64,000 nucleotides of DNA from Vombatus ursinus (taxonomy: Eukaryota; Chordata; Mammalia; Diprotodontia; Vombatidae), in the NCBI RefSeq assembly GCF_900497805.2, contig NW_020954630.1:4253573-4317572 (forward strand). Direction: 5' to 3'. The translations under genes and the position numbers were made by a program. This document shows positions 40,041 to 49,970 of the stretch, piece after piece (position 1 is the stretch's first letter; each line of letters begins with the position of its first letter). The notes under the pieces are model-generated. The model was not told the origin of the DNA. It ran no database searches and worked only from the letters and a program-made list of their open reading frames with translations.

Positions 40041-40274
40041 AGTCGTTTCTATTCTCTTACCACCAGGTACCACATAGACAAAAGCCCCACCTTTTAATCC
40101 TTCTTATTCCTTCCCTCTTTGCCATTCTATTCTCTTCCTTAATACCTCTTTCCTCTATGGCACCTAACAAAATGCCTCTGACATTCAAGAAAATTCTTAT
40201 TTTTCCTATGAGCCCCGTCAACTCTGTCCTCAAAGATTTAGAGACTTAGTGGGTATAAAACTTATTGAATAATT

Positions 40275-40440
40275 GACTGTGAGTGCTTGAAGATACCTTA
40301 GGGATTGTTAAGTCTACTCCCCCTGAGAGTATTAGTGAGGAAGCCAGAGATGTTAAATGACTTGCCCAAGGATATACAGTTGGTTAATGGCAAAGTAAGA
40401 AAACTGCAACTAGACTCCAAGTCTCTTGACTCTTAGTCCG
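40275..40440 (-). mobile_element. MIR-class SINE
   Basis: 'aatgacttgcccaaggatat', 'acagttggttaatggcaaag' and 'ccaagtctcttgactcttag'. Confidence 0.78.
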
Positions 40441-40539
40441 GGCCTCAAGCCATATTGTCTTTCAATTGTCCCAATGCCCTTTCTTACTATAGGGGGACAT
40501 CAAGCACCAGAGGACTGGGTCCTTTTTTATTGGATAATT

Positions 40540-40685
40540 AAAGATGGTGCTATGGTGTAGTAGATAGAAAAATGGAATTTTGGAGTCATAAGACCTGGAA
40601 TCATATGGATCCTGATGTTTCTGGACCTCAGTTTCCTCATCTGTAAAATGAGGAAGTCAGCTCTACCATCTTATGATTGATGATT
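40540..40685 (+). mobile_element. MIR3-like SINE with core deletion
   Basis: 'ggtgctatggtgtagtagat', 'gacctggaatcatatggatc' and 'gtttcctcatctgtaaaatg', then a short CR1/L3-like end. Confidence 0.7.
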
Positions 40686-41261
40686 CACCTAGAATTTCAT
40701 CAAGGACTTCACAAAAGTTTAGTATCTCAGACTGTTTTATGGACCTAAAGCTCATTGACCTTGGTTCATTGCAGCCTTCAAGTTTCATGAGTGATTTCAG
40801 ACCCTTTAAAAATAAGAGGGTAATGAAAACTATTTATTTCTAAAAATTCTACCTGCACCATCTTTTCACTCCCCTGAAGAGGGAATTCATATTTTTGGAG
40901 GGAATAGGATCCTCAGCATTGATAACAAGTGCTTAATGAGATGACCTTGGTGGGCAGAGGTATTGATGAATAGCATGTGACAGATATTCCTTGAGTTTTA
41001 AGGGTTGGACCAACATTATCAGAGTTGTGATCTAACCTTGCATTGAGCAGATTCACCAAGAGAATACTCAAACCAGCCTTTTACTTAAATGTCAGTTTCT
41101 AAAGTAGACTCACAACTGTATTCTCTTGACATAAGTGATGGACATCCCAGTAGCAATTAAAATGCCTGAAAGAATACACACATTTTCATCCCAAGGCTGC
41201 TCCTTGGATTGTGCAATACTGGGAAAAAACCCCACAAGATCACAGTCAGTAGTCTGACATT
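40686..41261. other. Unassigned unique DNA
   Basis: About 575 bp with no recognised repeat or gene signature. Confidence 0.35.
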
Positions 41262-41399
41262 GTGTTACTAGCTCCTCTTTTCATTGGCCCTGTGAACTTG
41301 GGCCAGTCCTCTTTACTTCTTTAGACCTCTGTTTCTTTACCTTTTCAATTGGAATAATAATAACACATGCTCTGCTTATCTCACTGTCTTGTGAGGATC
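41262..41399 (+). mobile_element. MIR-class SINE with unusual core
   Basis: 'gaacttgggccagtcctctt' and 'tttctttaccttttcaattg' replace the usual core words. A near-identical core occurs at 43965-44066. A type B SINE begins at its end. Confidence 0.75.
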
Positions 41400-41660
41400 A
41401 ACTAGGTGGTACAGAGGTTAGAGCAGTGAACCTGGAATAAGGAAGACCTAAACTCAAATCTTGCCTCAGACACTTATTAGCTATGTGACCATGGACAGGT
41501 CACTTAACTCTGCCTCAGTTTCCTCATCTGTAAAATAAGGATCATAATAGTCCTCCCTCCCAGAGATGTTGCATGGATAAAATAAGATAATATTTGTAAA
41601 GTGCATTGCAAATCTTAGAGTGCTATGTAAATACTAGCTATTGTTATTAGTAACAATAAT
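41400..41660 (+). mobile_element. Type B CORE-SINE
   Basis: 'caactaggtggtacagaggt', 'cagacacttattagctatgt', 'gtttcctcatctgtaaaata' and tail 'aaatactagctattgtta'. Full length. Confidence 0.93.
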
Positions 41661-41669
41661 AATTTATAA

Positions 41670-41840
41670 AATGACCTGGATTTGAATTCTGTCTCTGTTG
41701 TTGCTTCAGAGTTTTGATGTTCTGTTGATAGATCTAGCAAGTCACTTAATCTTCCTGGCCTCAGTTTCCTTATCTATAAAATGAGGGTGTTAGACCAGAT
41801 GGCTTCTGAAATCCCTTCCAGCTCTAAATCTATGATCTTA
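41670..41840 (+). mobile_element. MIR3-like SINE with CR1/L3-type tail
   Basis: 'gacctggatttgaattctgt', 'ctcagtttccttatctataa' and tail 'gaaatcccttccagctctaa' plus 'atctatgatc'. The best example of this group in the window. Confidence 0.85.
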
Positions 41841-42344
41841 GCATCATAAATGAGATAATAGTAAAGCTTTATGCATAAATAGGATATTATTTTTCAGAAA
41901 AATGAGAGAGCTTGGAGCAACTTAGACTGTACTTTATCCCAAGAAAGCCTACAGAGCTGTTTTTCTTACCCTCCATGGGGACAGAGCACAAGTTCCTAGG
42001 CTTAGTCAGTTTCAGTCAATCTGAAAGCCTCTGGTCATGTACTACTCCTTTCAGCCTTGAGGCATTCTAAACAACATTAAAATTATAGGAGTTGGAAGTA
42101 CAAATCCCTGCCTGTGGCTTACCAACAGGACTTCTTTACCAACACTTCCTTTCACCTCTCCTGCCTATCTCTCTTATCCCTTTCACTCTTACTCCAAGCC
42201 AGTTGTAAAGCTCCAGGTGAGGAACTGAGTAATTCCTTACTTCAAAAATGTTAGGGACTCCAGCTGTATTGTAATGGACATGTTTGGTACTGTTTACAAG
42301 GCTGTGAACTGACTTGATTTATCTTTTGTACCTCTACCTCCATT
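41841..42344. other. No recognised feature
   Basis: About 500 bp unassigned; no gene evidence. Confidence 0.35.
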
Positions 42345-42505
42345 TCAGAGTTTATTTAAGCCACTATGGCATATCAATTTCCTCAGGAACAAAATTGTAT
42401 TAATAATTCCTAATCTGTCCTATCTATCACACAGGGGTTTGCTGAGTATCAAATGAGATAATGTGTGCAAATTGGAGAGTATAAAAAACTGCAATATAAA
42501 TGAAA
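42345..42505 (+). mobile_element. MIR/type B SINE tail
   Basis: 'gctgagtatcaaatgagata' and 'aaaaactgcaatataaatg' mark the 3' half of a type B element. Confidence 0.65.
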
Positions 42506-42604
42506 TTTAATTCACTGATGATTAATACCTTGCTTTATCTCTGCTTGTGAGGGGGGAAGAAAGGTAATCTTTCAATCTGTCAATAGTTACTTAGAGCTAA
42601 GTTG

Positions 42605-42945
42605 TAAGCCCAGATGACTGACAGGGTTTGTGTCTTTGACAGTAACTGAGAAGTTGGGAAGAGAGAAAAATTTGGAGGTTGAGATCAAATGTTCTGTTTT
42701 GAACATGTTGAGTTTCCAATTTGACATGTCCAAAAGCCACTTGGTTATTCAAGACTGAAATTTCAGAGAGAAGCTATACTGATTTTGAAATTTTCAGTGG
42801 GAACTTAGAGATTCATTCATTCAACAAACATTTAGTATACACTTACCATATATAGGTCACTAGGCCCTAGAGGACATACCTAGATAAAATCCAGACCCTG
42901 TCTTCATGGAATTTATAGTCTATTAGGGAGATAAAATATAAACAT
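42605..42945 (-). mobile_element. L2 LINE, ORF2 tail piece plus 3' end, antisense
   Basis: 42605-42790 matches antisense ORF2 ('gttttgaacatgttgagttt'); 42808-42945 is the antisense terminus ('attcattcattcaacaaaca', 'gaccctgtcttcatggaatt'). The two blocks are not in the simple genomic L2 order, so there are two insertions or an inversion. Confidence 0.65.
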
Positions 42946-43084
42946 ATCTATATGTAAGGTATTTTGTCTACATGGGGTGTCTAGATGTATAACTACAGCT
43001 TGTAGGTGGGATTGATAGATATCTCTAAAGCCTGACTTGCCTTTATAGAGAGGATCAGAGCCAGGAGACATGCTGATATACTCA

Positions 43085-43890
43085 CTATTCTCACTTTCCA
43101 ATCATCCTATCCAATATGTTGTCAAGACCTGTCAATTTCACCTTTGCAGCATCTCTTTTATACACCCTTTTCTCTCTTCTGACATTGACACTTCTATAGT
43201 ACAGGATCTAATTACCTTTTACCTGGATTATTGCAATAGCTTGCTGGTGGGTCTGCCTGACTTAAGTCTCTCCTCTCTCCAATCCATCCTTTATTCAGCC
43301 ACTTGAGTGATTTTTCTTAAAATGCAGGTCTGATCAAGTCATACGCCCTCAACGTCTCCTACATTCCCACTCCATAAACTCCAGTTGCTTCCTATTGCTT
43401 CCGAATCAAATGCAAAATGCCTTTTTTTGCATTCAAAGCCCTTCCTAACCTAGTCTCCTCCTACCTTTCCAGTCTTGTTACATTTTATTCCCCTCCACAT
43501 ACTCTTTAATACAATGACATTGGCCTCCTGGAAATTCTATGAACAAGACACCACATTTCTTTCCTTCTGACTTTTTCTCTGGCTGTTCCCCATTACTGAA
43601 ATGCTCTCCCTCCTCTGCTGTGAGTACTGACATCCCTGGATTTTTTAAAGTCCTATCTAAAATCATACCTTCTACAGGAAGCCTTCTCCAACTCCTCTTA
43701 ATTCTAGCATGCTTCCCTTGTTAATTATTTCTTATTTATTCTTATTTTGTATTTATTTGCTTGCATGTTTTCTTCCCCATCATATTGTAAGTTTCTTGAG
43801 TGTAGGGACTGTCTTTGGCCTCTTTTTGTATCTCTAGCACTTAGCGGAGTGCCAGGAACATAATAGGTGCTTAATAAATGTTTATTGGTG
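43085..43890 (+). mobile_element. L2 LINE 3' end, ~0.8 kb, best preserved
   Basis: Runs without major gaps from 'ctggattattgcaatagctt' through 'cagttgcttcctattgcttc', 'attactgaaatgctctccct' and 'ctacaggaagccttctccaa' to 'cttaataaatgtttattggt'. The frames here (78 and 61 codons) are L2 remnants. Confidence 0.93.
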
Positions 43891-43964
43891 ATTGATTTTA
43901 TCGTTAGAACACTAGCTTGATGGTGAGGAAAGGCAGATAGGCCCCAGAAACACATTGAAGTTAA

Positions 43965-44066
43965 GCCCTTATTACTAGCGCCTCTTTTTATCAGCCCTGT
44001 GAACTTAGGCTAGTCCTCTTTATTTCTTTAGACCTCTGTTTCTTTACCTTTTCATTTGGAATACTA
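43965..44066 (+). mobile_element. MIR-class SINE, truncated
   Basis: 'gaacttaggctagtcctctt' and 'tttctttaccttttcatttg'. Shares an unusual core with 41262-41399. Confidence 0.7.
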
Positions 44067-44600
44067 AGAAGCAAGGAAAATTGCTTCTCTGGCTACTCTT
44101 GAGATAGAGGGTAGACCTTAGCTTATGCTCTTTAGCCTAGCTCATTCCTACTAACCACTGATTCACAAAAGATCATCAGAAATAGTAAATAGCAAGTCAA
44201 CACATTTATTCCAGCAGAATAGCAAACAGAGGTCCAAGAAGTTATACCAGTTAGAATATATCAGATAACACACAAGGGTCAATGAGGTGTTTAATAAGAA
44301 CGAAATGAGATCTCTGAGAGTAATACCACTCTCACCCAGAGGAGGTCCATTCTAATAGTATTTAGAATTTTAAGCAAGTCCAGAGACATAATGGGACTGA
44401 CCTTCTATGCATCTCTGTAAAGTCTTCCTTGTTCGTATCCCTCGAGTGTCTTCTCTCCATGTCTCTCCATCAAGAAGCTCTGCATCAGTGTGAGTATGCA
44501 GGGTTGCATCAAAGTCTGCACTCTTTCTACCAATCTAGTCGTGTCTTCTTCTTCACATGAAGCCACAGACAAAATTACTCAGACTTGGATGAAAGCCTAA
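44067..44600. other. Unassigned interspersed-repeat-like DNA, possibly LTR-derived
   Basis: About 530 bp of complex sequence with no family I can name. Composition and position hint at a solo-LTR type fossil, but no defining ends or TSD were found. Confidence 0.2.
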
Positions 44601-44619
44601 TTGTCTATAATGAATTAAA

Positions 44620-45145
44620 GATAAATGGAGTAGGGTGGTGTTGTGGTATTAAATTAATAGAATAGTACCACACTGTAAGAAATGACAAATATGATGAATT
44701 CAGAGAAGCGTGGAACTGACACAAAATGAAGGCTGCAGAGCCAAGCGAACAACACATAATGACTACTACAACAATGTAAATAGAAAAAATGACAACCAAC
44801 ACACAATTAAAATGAATATTATTTTATAACACAGCACAAATATAAATGTTACAGCAAAATCATAAAGAATAAAATTGTTCTTAAAGAATAGATATGAGAA
44901 GATACCTCCTCTATCACTTTGTGGAGATAGACCATCTGTAGGTGTGAAATATCACTTAAAATGTCATATATTTTCATGTTTTGATTGCTTTTGCTGAATT
45001 TGTTTTCTTTCTTTTTTTTCTTTAAAATAATTTTTTAATTTTTTTCTTTTAATGGATGGTTTCCTGGGAGGGAAGAAAGGGAGAATTATAGGGGAAAATC
45101 TAGGTAATATAAAAATGAAAATTTCAATAAATATGTTAAAAACAG
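44620..45145 (+). mobile_element. L1 LINE 3' end (marsupial type)
   Basis: 'gctgcagagccaagcgaaca' and 'atgactactacaacaatgta', then the UTR 'cctgggagggaagaaaggga', 'aatctaggtaatataaaaat' and 'caataaatatgttaaaaac'. Sense copy, 5'-truncated, of a different L1 3'-UTR type from that at 30.3 kb. Confidence 0.8.
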
Positions 45146-45194
45146 AAATGTCAGCTATGATTATCATTATTCATCAGCAGGTAAGTGATACGAT

Positions 45195-45271
45195 TTTATA
45201 TATATTATATGTATATATATGTATGTACATATATACATACATATACATATGTGCATATTATATATGTATAA
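45195..45271. repeat. TA/TATG microsatellite
   Basis: 'tatatatgtatgtacatata' and variants over about 75 bp. Confidence 0.92.
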
Positions 45272-45720
45272 TAGTAGAAAGAGTACTGGATTTGGAGTCA
45301 GAGAACATGGACTCAGATTCTGCTTCTGTTACTTATTACTTGTATTAATTTGGGCAACTATGTGGTATAGTGAATAAAGTGATGGGCTTGGAGAAAAAAA
45401 GACCTGGTTTCAAATTCAGCCTCAGACATTTCCTAGACATTTCCTAGCTGTATGACCCTGGGCAAGTCATTTCACCTCCATTAGCCTCTCAGTTTCCTCA
45501 CCAATAAAATGAGGTTAATAACAACACTTACCTCATAAGGTTGTTGTGAGAATCAAATGAGATTATATTTGTAAAGCACTTAGCATGTTGCCTGGCACAT
45601 AGGAGACAGTATACAAATATTTATTCCCTTCCCTCTCAACTTAATCTTTTGAAGCCTCAGTTTTCTCTTTTGTAGACTAGATGGCTGCTAAGGTCCCTTA
45701 TTCTCTAAATCTAATGGTAT
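45272..45720 (+). mobile_element. MIR3-like SINE split by a type B SINE
   Basis: Left 'agagtactggatttggagtc' and right 'ttttgaagcctcagttttct', ending 'gctaaggtcccttattctct', form one element. The type B insertion is at 45352-45640. Confidence 0.78.
45352..45640 (+). mobile_element. Type B CORE-SINE
   Basis: 'caactatgtggtatagtgaa', 'atgaccctgggcaagtcatt', 'aggttgttgtgagaatcaaa' and 'gttgcctggcacatagg'. Contains an internal duplication of 'agacatttcct'. Confidence 0.92.
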
Positions 45721-45985
45721 ATGGTGTATAGAGCACTGAACTTGGACTCAGAAAGACATGAGTTCAAATCCTGCCTCAGATATTTATTAGTGCTGTCTTC
45801 CTAATCAAATTACTTAAACCCTCTCCAGCCTCAGCTTTTACATCTATAACATAGATAAGATGGAGATAATAATAGTACCTATCTCACTGACTTGTGGGGA
45901 TCAAATAAGATAACATAGAAAAGGCTTTGTAAATCTTAAAGCACTACGCAAATGTTTATTGAATTGCTATTATTACAATGATGAT
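45721..45985 (+). mobile_element. Type B CORE-SINE
   Basis: 'gtgtatagagcactgaactt', 'gttcaaatcctgcctcagat', 'acttgtggggatcaaataag' and tail 'gaattgctattattac'. Follows directly on the MIR3-like copy. Confidence 0.88.
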
Positions 45986-46424
45986 TATTATTACTATCAT
46001 AACTGAAGAGTAAGGTTGCCTTTTCTTCAGTGGAAGAGAGGAGAAAGCATTAGATGGATAGAAGGAGGATAATATGAATGAAGGAGAAGAAATGAGGAAA
46101 ATCATATGGATGGCCACAACCTTCCTGGTAAAGTTGGAACCTAACTTATCTGTAATACAGATGGTGGGTCGGGGCACAGTTGGGGATGGAAGGAAAGATG
46201 TCAAAGTTATAAGAGCCAGTGAGTGAAATAAAATAGGAAGTTAATGAGAGTAGATTAAAAGGATTGCCAAGCATGAGCCAGTCCATGAGTAGGTTTGGGT
46301 TGAACAGAGTGGAGATAAGAGCTAATCCCGAAGTCAAACCCCAATTACAAGAATTTGTTTGTATTTGTTCACATTCATTTTCTAAGTGAATTATTCTGTT
46401 TATCAAAAGAGAAAAGAACTTTTA
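45986..46424. other. No recognised feature
   Basis: Unassigned sequence; frames of 82-86 codons on the minus strand show no motif. Confidence 0.35.
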
Positions 46425-46720
46425 AATATTATTTATAAGGCATTGCTCCCTCCATTTTTCCCTGGATTCCTTGATCCATTACCATGAAATGTCATCTTAA
46501 ATGGTAAGAGTGTATTTGTTGATCAGAAATGCATATTTGTCCCTGCACATAAAACTTTAATAGTTAAATAATTGAGAGCTATTCATTCAATTAATGTAGA
46601 GATAAATTATGTATAGCGAACTACCTTGGTGCTTATTTTCTTATTAACATTTATGAGAAGCTCTACCTGCAGATGACATGTTCACTGAAGTAAGAATATG
46701 GAGGGCAGCTGCATTCAAAT
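46425..46720. other. AT-rich repeat-free block (candidate conserved element)
   Basis: Dense in developmental-factor-type words: 'gaaatgcatatttgtcc' (octamer-like), 'gttaaataattgagag', 'tcattcaattaatgtag' and 'cttattaacatttatg'. No repeat recognised. Confidence 0.4.
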
Positions 46721-47334
46721 GGGGAAAATTTATTTAAGACTGGAGGTATGGGAATGAGAAAAGCCATAGGGCTTGACTTGTCTCTTGGTATTGAGAAAGA
46801 ATTAATTGGTAGTTGCTGTAACTACTCTTGGCCACTAAGGTGGCATTGTGATGCTGCTATTGGGCAGTTCCGTGGGCATACAGATCAATAAATTCTACAG
46901 TTACAGATTATCAGGATAGTGCTCACTGTCTAAGGAAGAGAAGCAATGTATATCCCATCATCCATCATCCCAAAGAAGGGCTACTGACTTCTTCAAGATC
47001 TGTCACGGGTATCAATAAATCTGTCCCCAAAATGATTGTGTGATTTTTTTTCTGGGATGGCCTTGCAGGGTGTTTCTAAGGCAGAGAATCAAAGCAGAAG
47101 CTGATGAAAAAGGCAAGGAGGTTGGGAGTGGTACATGCTTGCTTTGTTTCAGGAGGGAGGTGAGTGAAGGTATGAGCAAGAAAATCTGCTCCTAAGGAAT
47201 ACAAATCTAAGCATAAAAATAAAGCTCAAGACATATGATATGGATTTGATGACTTCCTAAGTCCAACCAATACAACTGACATCTTTTATGATAATTCAGC
47301 CAGGTGAGGAAAAGCTGACACTGAGCTCTAAGTT
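46721..47334. other. Unassigned unique DNA
   Basis: About 600 bp with no recognised repeat, gene or RNA signature. Confidence 0.35.
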
Positions 47335-47521
47335 TATTGTAGCACTTTACCTACATTATGTCATTTGAGATAAATTTTATAGATATATTTAGCCCATTTC
47401 TACAGAAGTGAAAACAGGCTCAGAAAGATTAAGACTTACAGCCACATAACTAACAAATGTCAACAGTTGAAGTCAAGCCCAGGTCTCTCCCAACTCCAAG
47501 CTTGTCACTCTACCCATTGCA
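47335..47521 (-). mobile_element. Type B/MIR SINE
   Basis: 'cactttacctacattatgtc', 'gaaaacaggctcagaaagat' and 'ccaggtctctcccaactcca' in antisense order. Cut by or adjoining the Tigger-like element. Confidence 0.72.
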
Positions 47522-47524
47522 GTC

Positions 47525-47911
47525 ATATTCAAGTGAAAGGAAGAATCAAGCAATGCAGCAAATTTCATTGTTTTCTTATTTTAAGAAATTGACACAGCCA
47601 CCACAACCTTCAGCAATCACCACCTCAATGCACCAGTAGCCATCAGCACCGAGGTAAGACCCTCTACCAGCAAAAAAGATTACAATTGGCTAAAGGCTCA
47701 GATGATGGTTAGCATTTTTTTTTTTTAGCAAGAAAGTATTTTTAATTAAGATATGTACATTATTGTTAGACATAGCACTTAATAGACTACAGTATAGTGT
47801 AAACATAACTTTTATATGCACTGGGAAACAAAATACATGTTGATTCACTTTATTGCAATATTTGCTTTTTTGTGGTGGTCTGGAACCTGCAATATCTCTG
47901 AGGTATGCCTA
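47525..47911 (+). mobile_element. Tigger1-like (pogo/TcMar) DNA transposon, 3' portion
   Basis: Strong match to the Tigger1 3' end: 'gcaccgaggtaagaccctct', 'aggctcagatgatggttagc', 'gtatttttaattaagatatg', 'agactacagtatagtgtaaa' and the terminal inverted repeat 'aatatctctgaggtatgcct' followed by TA. The start falls inside the transposase C-terminal coding region and the 5' part is absent. A marsupial Tigger1 subfamily is known to me; assignment is by eye. Confidence 0.92.
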
Positions 47912-48009
47912 TATGTCCTTTCTCTCTTAGACTGATCTCCTGGACTCAGAGATGATTCACTTTCCAGATTTAGAAGTGCGTATATCGATCTCTTAATACC
48001 CTCTTGATT

Positions 48010-49160
48010 ATTTTTACAAATTTAATTATTTTTATTTTTTAGCTATTAGTTATTTTTTTAATCTCTCCCTCCTGCTAACATTAAAAAATAAACCAAAAAT
48101 ACTTTGAAAAATAAAACTATGAGTACACAGTTGCATAGTGCAGCAAAACAAATCCCACATTAGTCATGTCAAAAAGTATGCCACTTTCTGCATTTTAAGT
48201 TTAATACCTCTCTGTCAGGAGGTGAGCGACAGGTTTCATTGTTTTTCCAGGCTTGTAGTTTATCACTATGTTGATGAGAGTTCTAAAGTCTTTCAAAATT
48301 GTTTTTCTTTATACTGTTGGTATCATTGCATAAATTGTTCTTCTAGTTCTGCTCAGTACATTCTACATCAGTTCGTAAAGATCTTCCCAGCTTCCTCTGA
48401 AATTGTTCATTTCATCATTTCTTAGGGTACAACAATATTTTATTGTGTTCACATACTATGTATTTTAGTCATTTCATAGTAGGAAGATACCACCTTAGTT
48501 TCCAATTTTTGTTCACCACAAAAAAGTGCTGATATAAATATTTTTGTAGCTATAGATGCTTTTCTTCTTTGATGTCTTTGTGAGGGGTATAGAACAATTG
48601 TTGGTAGCTACATTCAAGGGTATGCACATTTTGGTAACTTTCTGGGCACAGTTCCAAATTGCTGTCCAAAATAGCTAGGCCAATTCACAGCTTCACCAAC
48701 TGTGCACTAATTTCTTTGTTTTTCCAAAGTTCCTGCAGTATTAGTAATTTTACTCTTTTATAATTTTTCTAGTCTCATATGTCTGAGGTACATTTTCAAA
48801 GTTGCTTTCATTTGCATTTCTCTAATAATGAATGATTTTGAGCACAGGTGTCAAATGCACCCCAGTGGGAAGCCTGCAACATTCCTGAGTGTCTTGGAAC
48901 CAGACTAATATGTAATTAGGAAATATTCAACAAAATATATAAGAATATAGTAGAATACAAATATGTTAATATGTGATTTTCTAAGTAAATATGTAGCCTA
49001 TAGGGATCCTTGGTTTACTGGGCCCTGGTTCTATTTAGATTTGGCAACACTGGTTTAGAGGATTTTTCATCTTTGATTGCTACTGGTGTGGTGTCTTCCA
49101 AATCATAGATGCTTTGATATTTGAATCCTTAAGGCTCTGGTTGGTGGATTATGTGGCACA
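48010..49160 (-). mobile_element. Old L1 LINE 3' region, split by an hAT element
   Basis: Antisense L1 with marsupial-type 3' end, diverged: 'agaagtttatcac'-like words are lost but 'ctagttctgctcagtacatt', 'agttccaaattgctgtccaa' and 'tttcatttgcatttctctaa' remain. Continues after the insertion with 'agaggatttttcatctttga'. Older than the L1 at 30.3 kb. Confidence 0.82.
48845..49053. mobile_element. hAT-type non-autonomous DNA transposon (family 1), inside L1
   Basis: 'caggtgtcaaatgcacc', 'aatatgtaattaggaaatat' and 'gtagcctatagggatccttg' match the copy at 6967-7177. Flanks 'tttgagca' (48837-48844) and 'tttagagg' (49054-49061) are both derivable from the L1 word 'tttagagca', consistent with a decayed 8-bp TSD. 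Confidence 0.82.
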
Positions 49161-49507
49161 GTTTTCTTGAGGTTGTGCCCTTTTGATGTTCTTGTCTGCT
49201 CCAGTTAACTTCTGAGCTGCCTCTCCTCCTTTCCTCATCTGATTTACCTGGGGAAAAATAACTGGAGTCAGCTTTTTTAAGTAACATGCAGATATACACT
49301 TCCCTTCGGCTTTTTCTCCTTTTACGAGTATATATATCCTATCTGGATCAGTAAAGCCAAGGGTCTGCTGTAGAGGAGAGGGTGCAGGTTAGCACAATAA
49401 ATATTCAAAACTGAGAAAAGAACCCTTGATTTCTATTCATCTAAGTAACTCCTGATTAGCCTACTACATTTTCAGAATTACCTGGTAATTCCCATAGAAG
49501 AATTAAA
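49161..49507. other. No recognised feature
   Basis: Unassigned sequence, about 345 bp. Confidence 0.35.
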
Positions 49508-49760
49508 GGTAGCTAGATGGCATTGTGGATAGAGCAATGGGCATAAAGTCAAGAGGACCTGAGTTCAAATGTGGCCACAGACTCTTACTACCTGTATGAC
49601 CCTGGGCAAGTCACTTAAAAAAAAACCCTCTCTATCTTCCTCAGTTTACTGAACTGTAAAATGGGTATAATAATAGCACCTACCTCACGAGGTTGTTGTG
49701 AGATCAAATAAGACATTTGTAAAGCTCTTAACATAGTGAAAGCTTAAAAAATGCCTGTGT
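49508..49760 (+). mobile_element. Type B CORE-SINE
   Basis: 'ggtagctagatggcattgtg', 'gtatgaccctgggcaagtca', 'acctcacgaggttgttgtga'. An A9 run has arisen at about 49617 within the core. Confidence 0.92.
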
Positions 49761-49879
49761 CCTTCCCTTCCGTATACTTCTGCCCCTATATCATCAATCA
49801 AAGAATAGGATTCTTTTTGCAGGTATCTGACTTATAGCTACAATGAACACTTGGGGATTCATACTTCTTGGATGAGTCA

Positions 49880-49970
49880 CTTGACTACTTTGGTCCTCAT
49901 ATATAAAATGAAGCAATTGGACTTAATAATATCTAAATTTTTTTCAAGATCTAAAATTCTAGGACTTTAT
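49880..49970 (+). mobile_element. MIR3-like SINE, 3' part
   Basis: 'gatgagtcacttgactactt' and 'tcaagatctaaaattctagg'. Confidence 0.55.
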
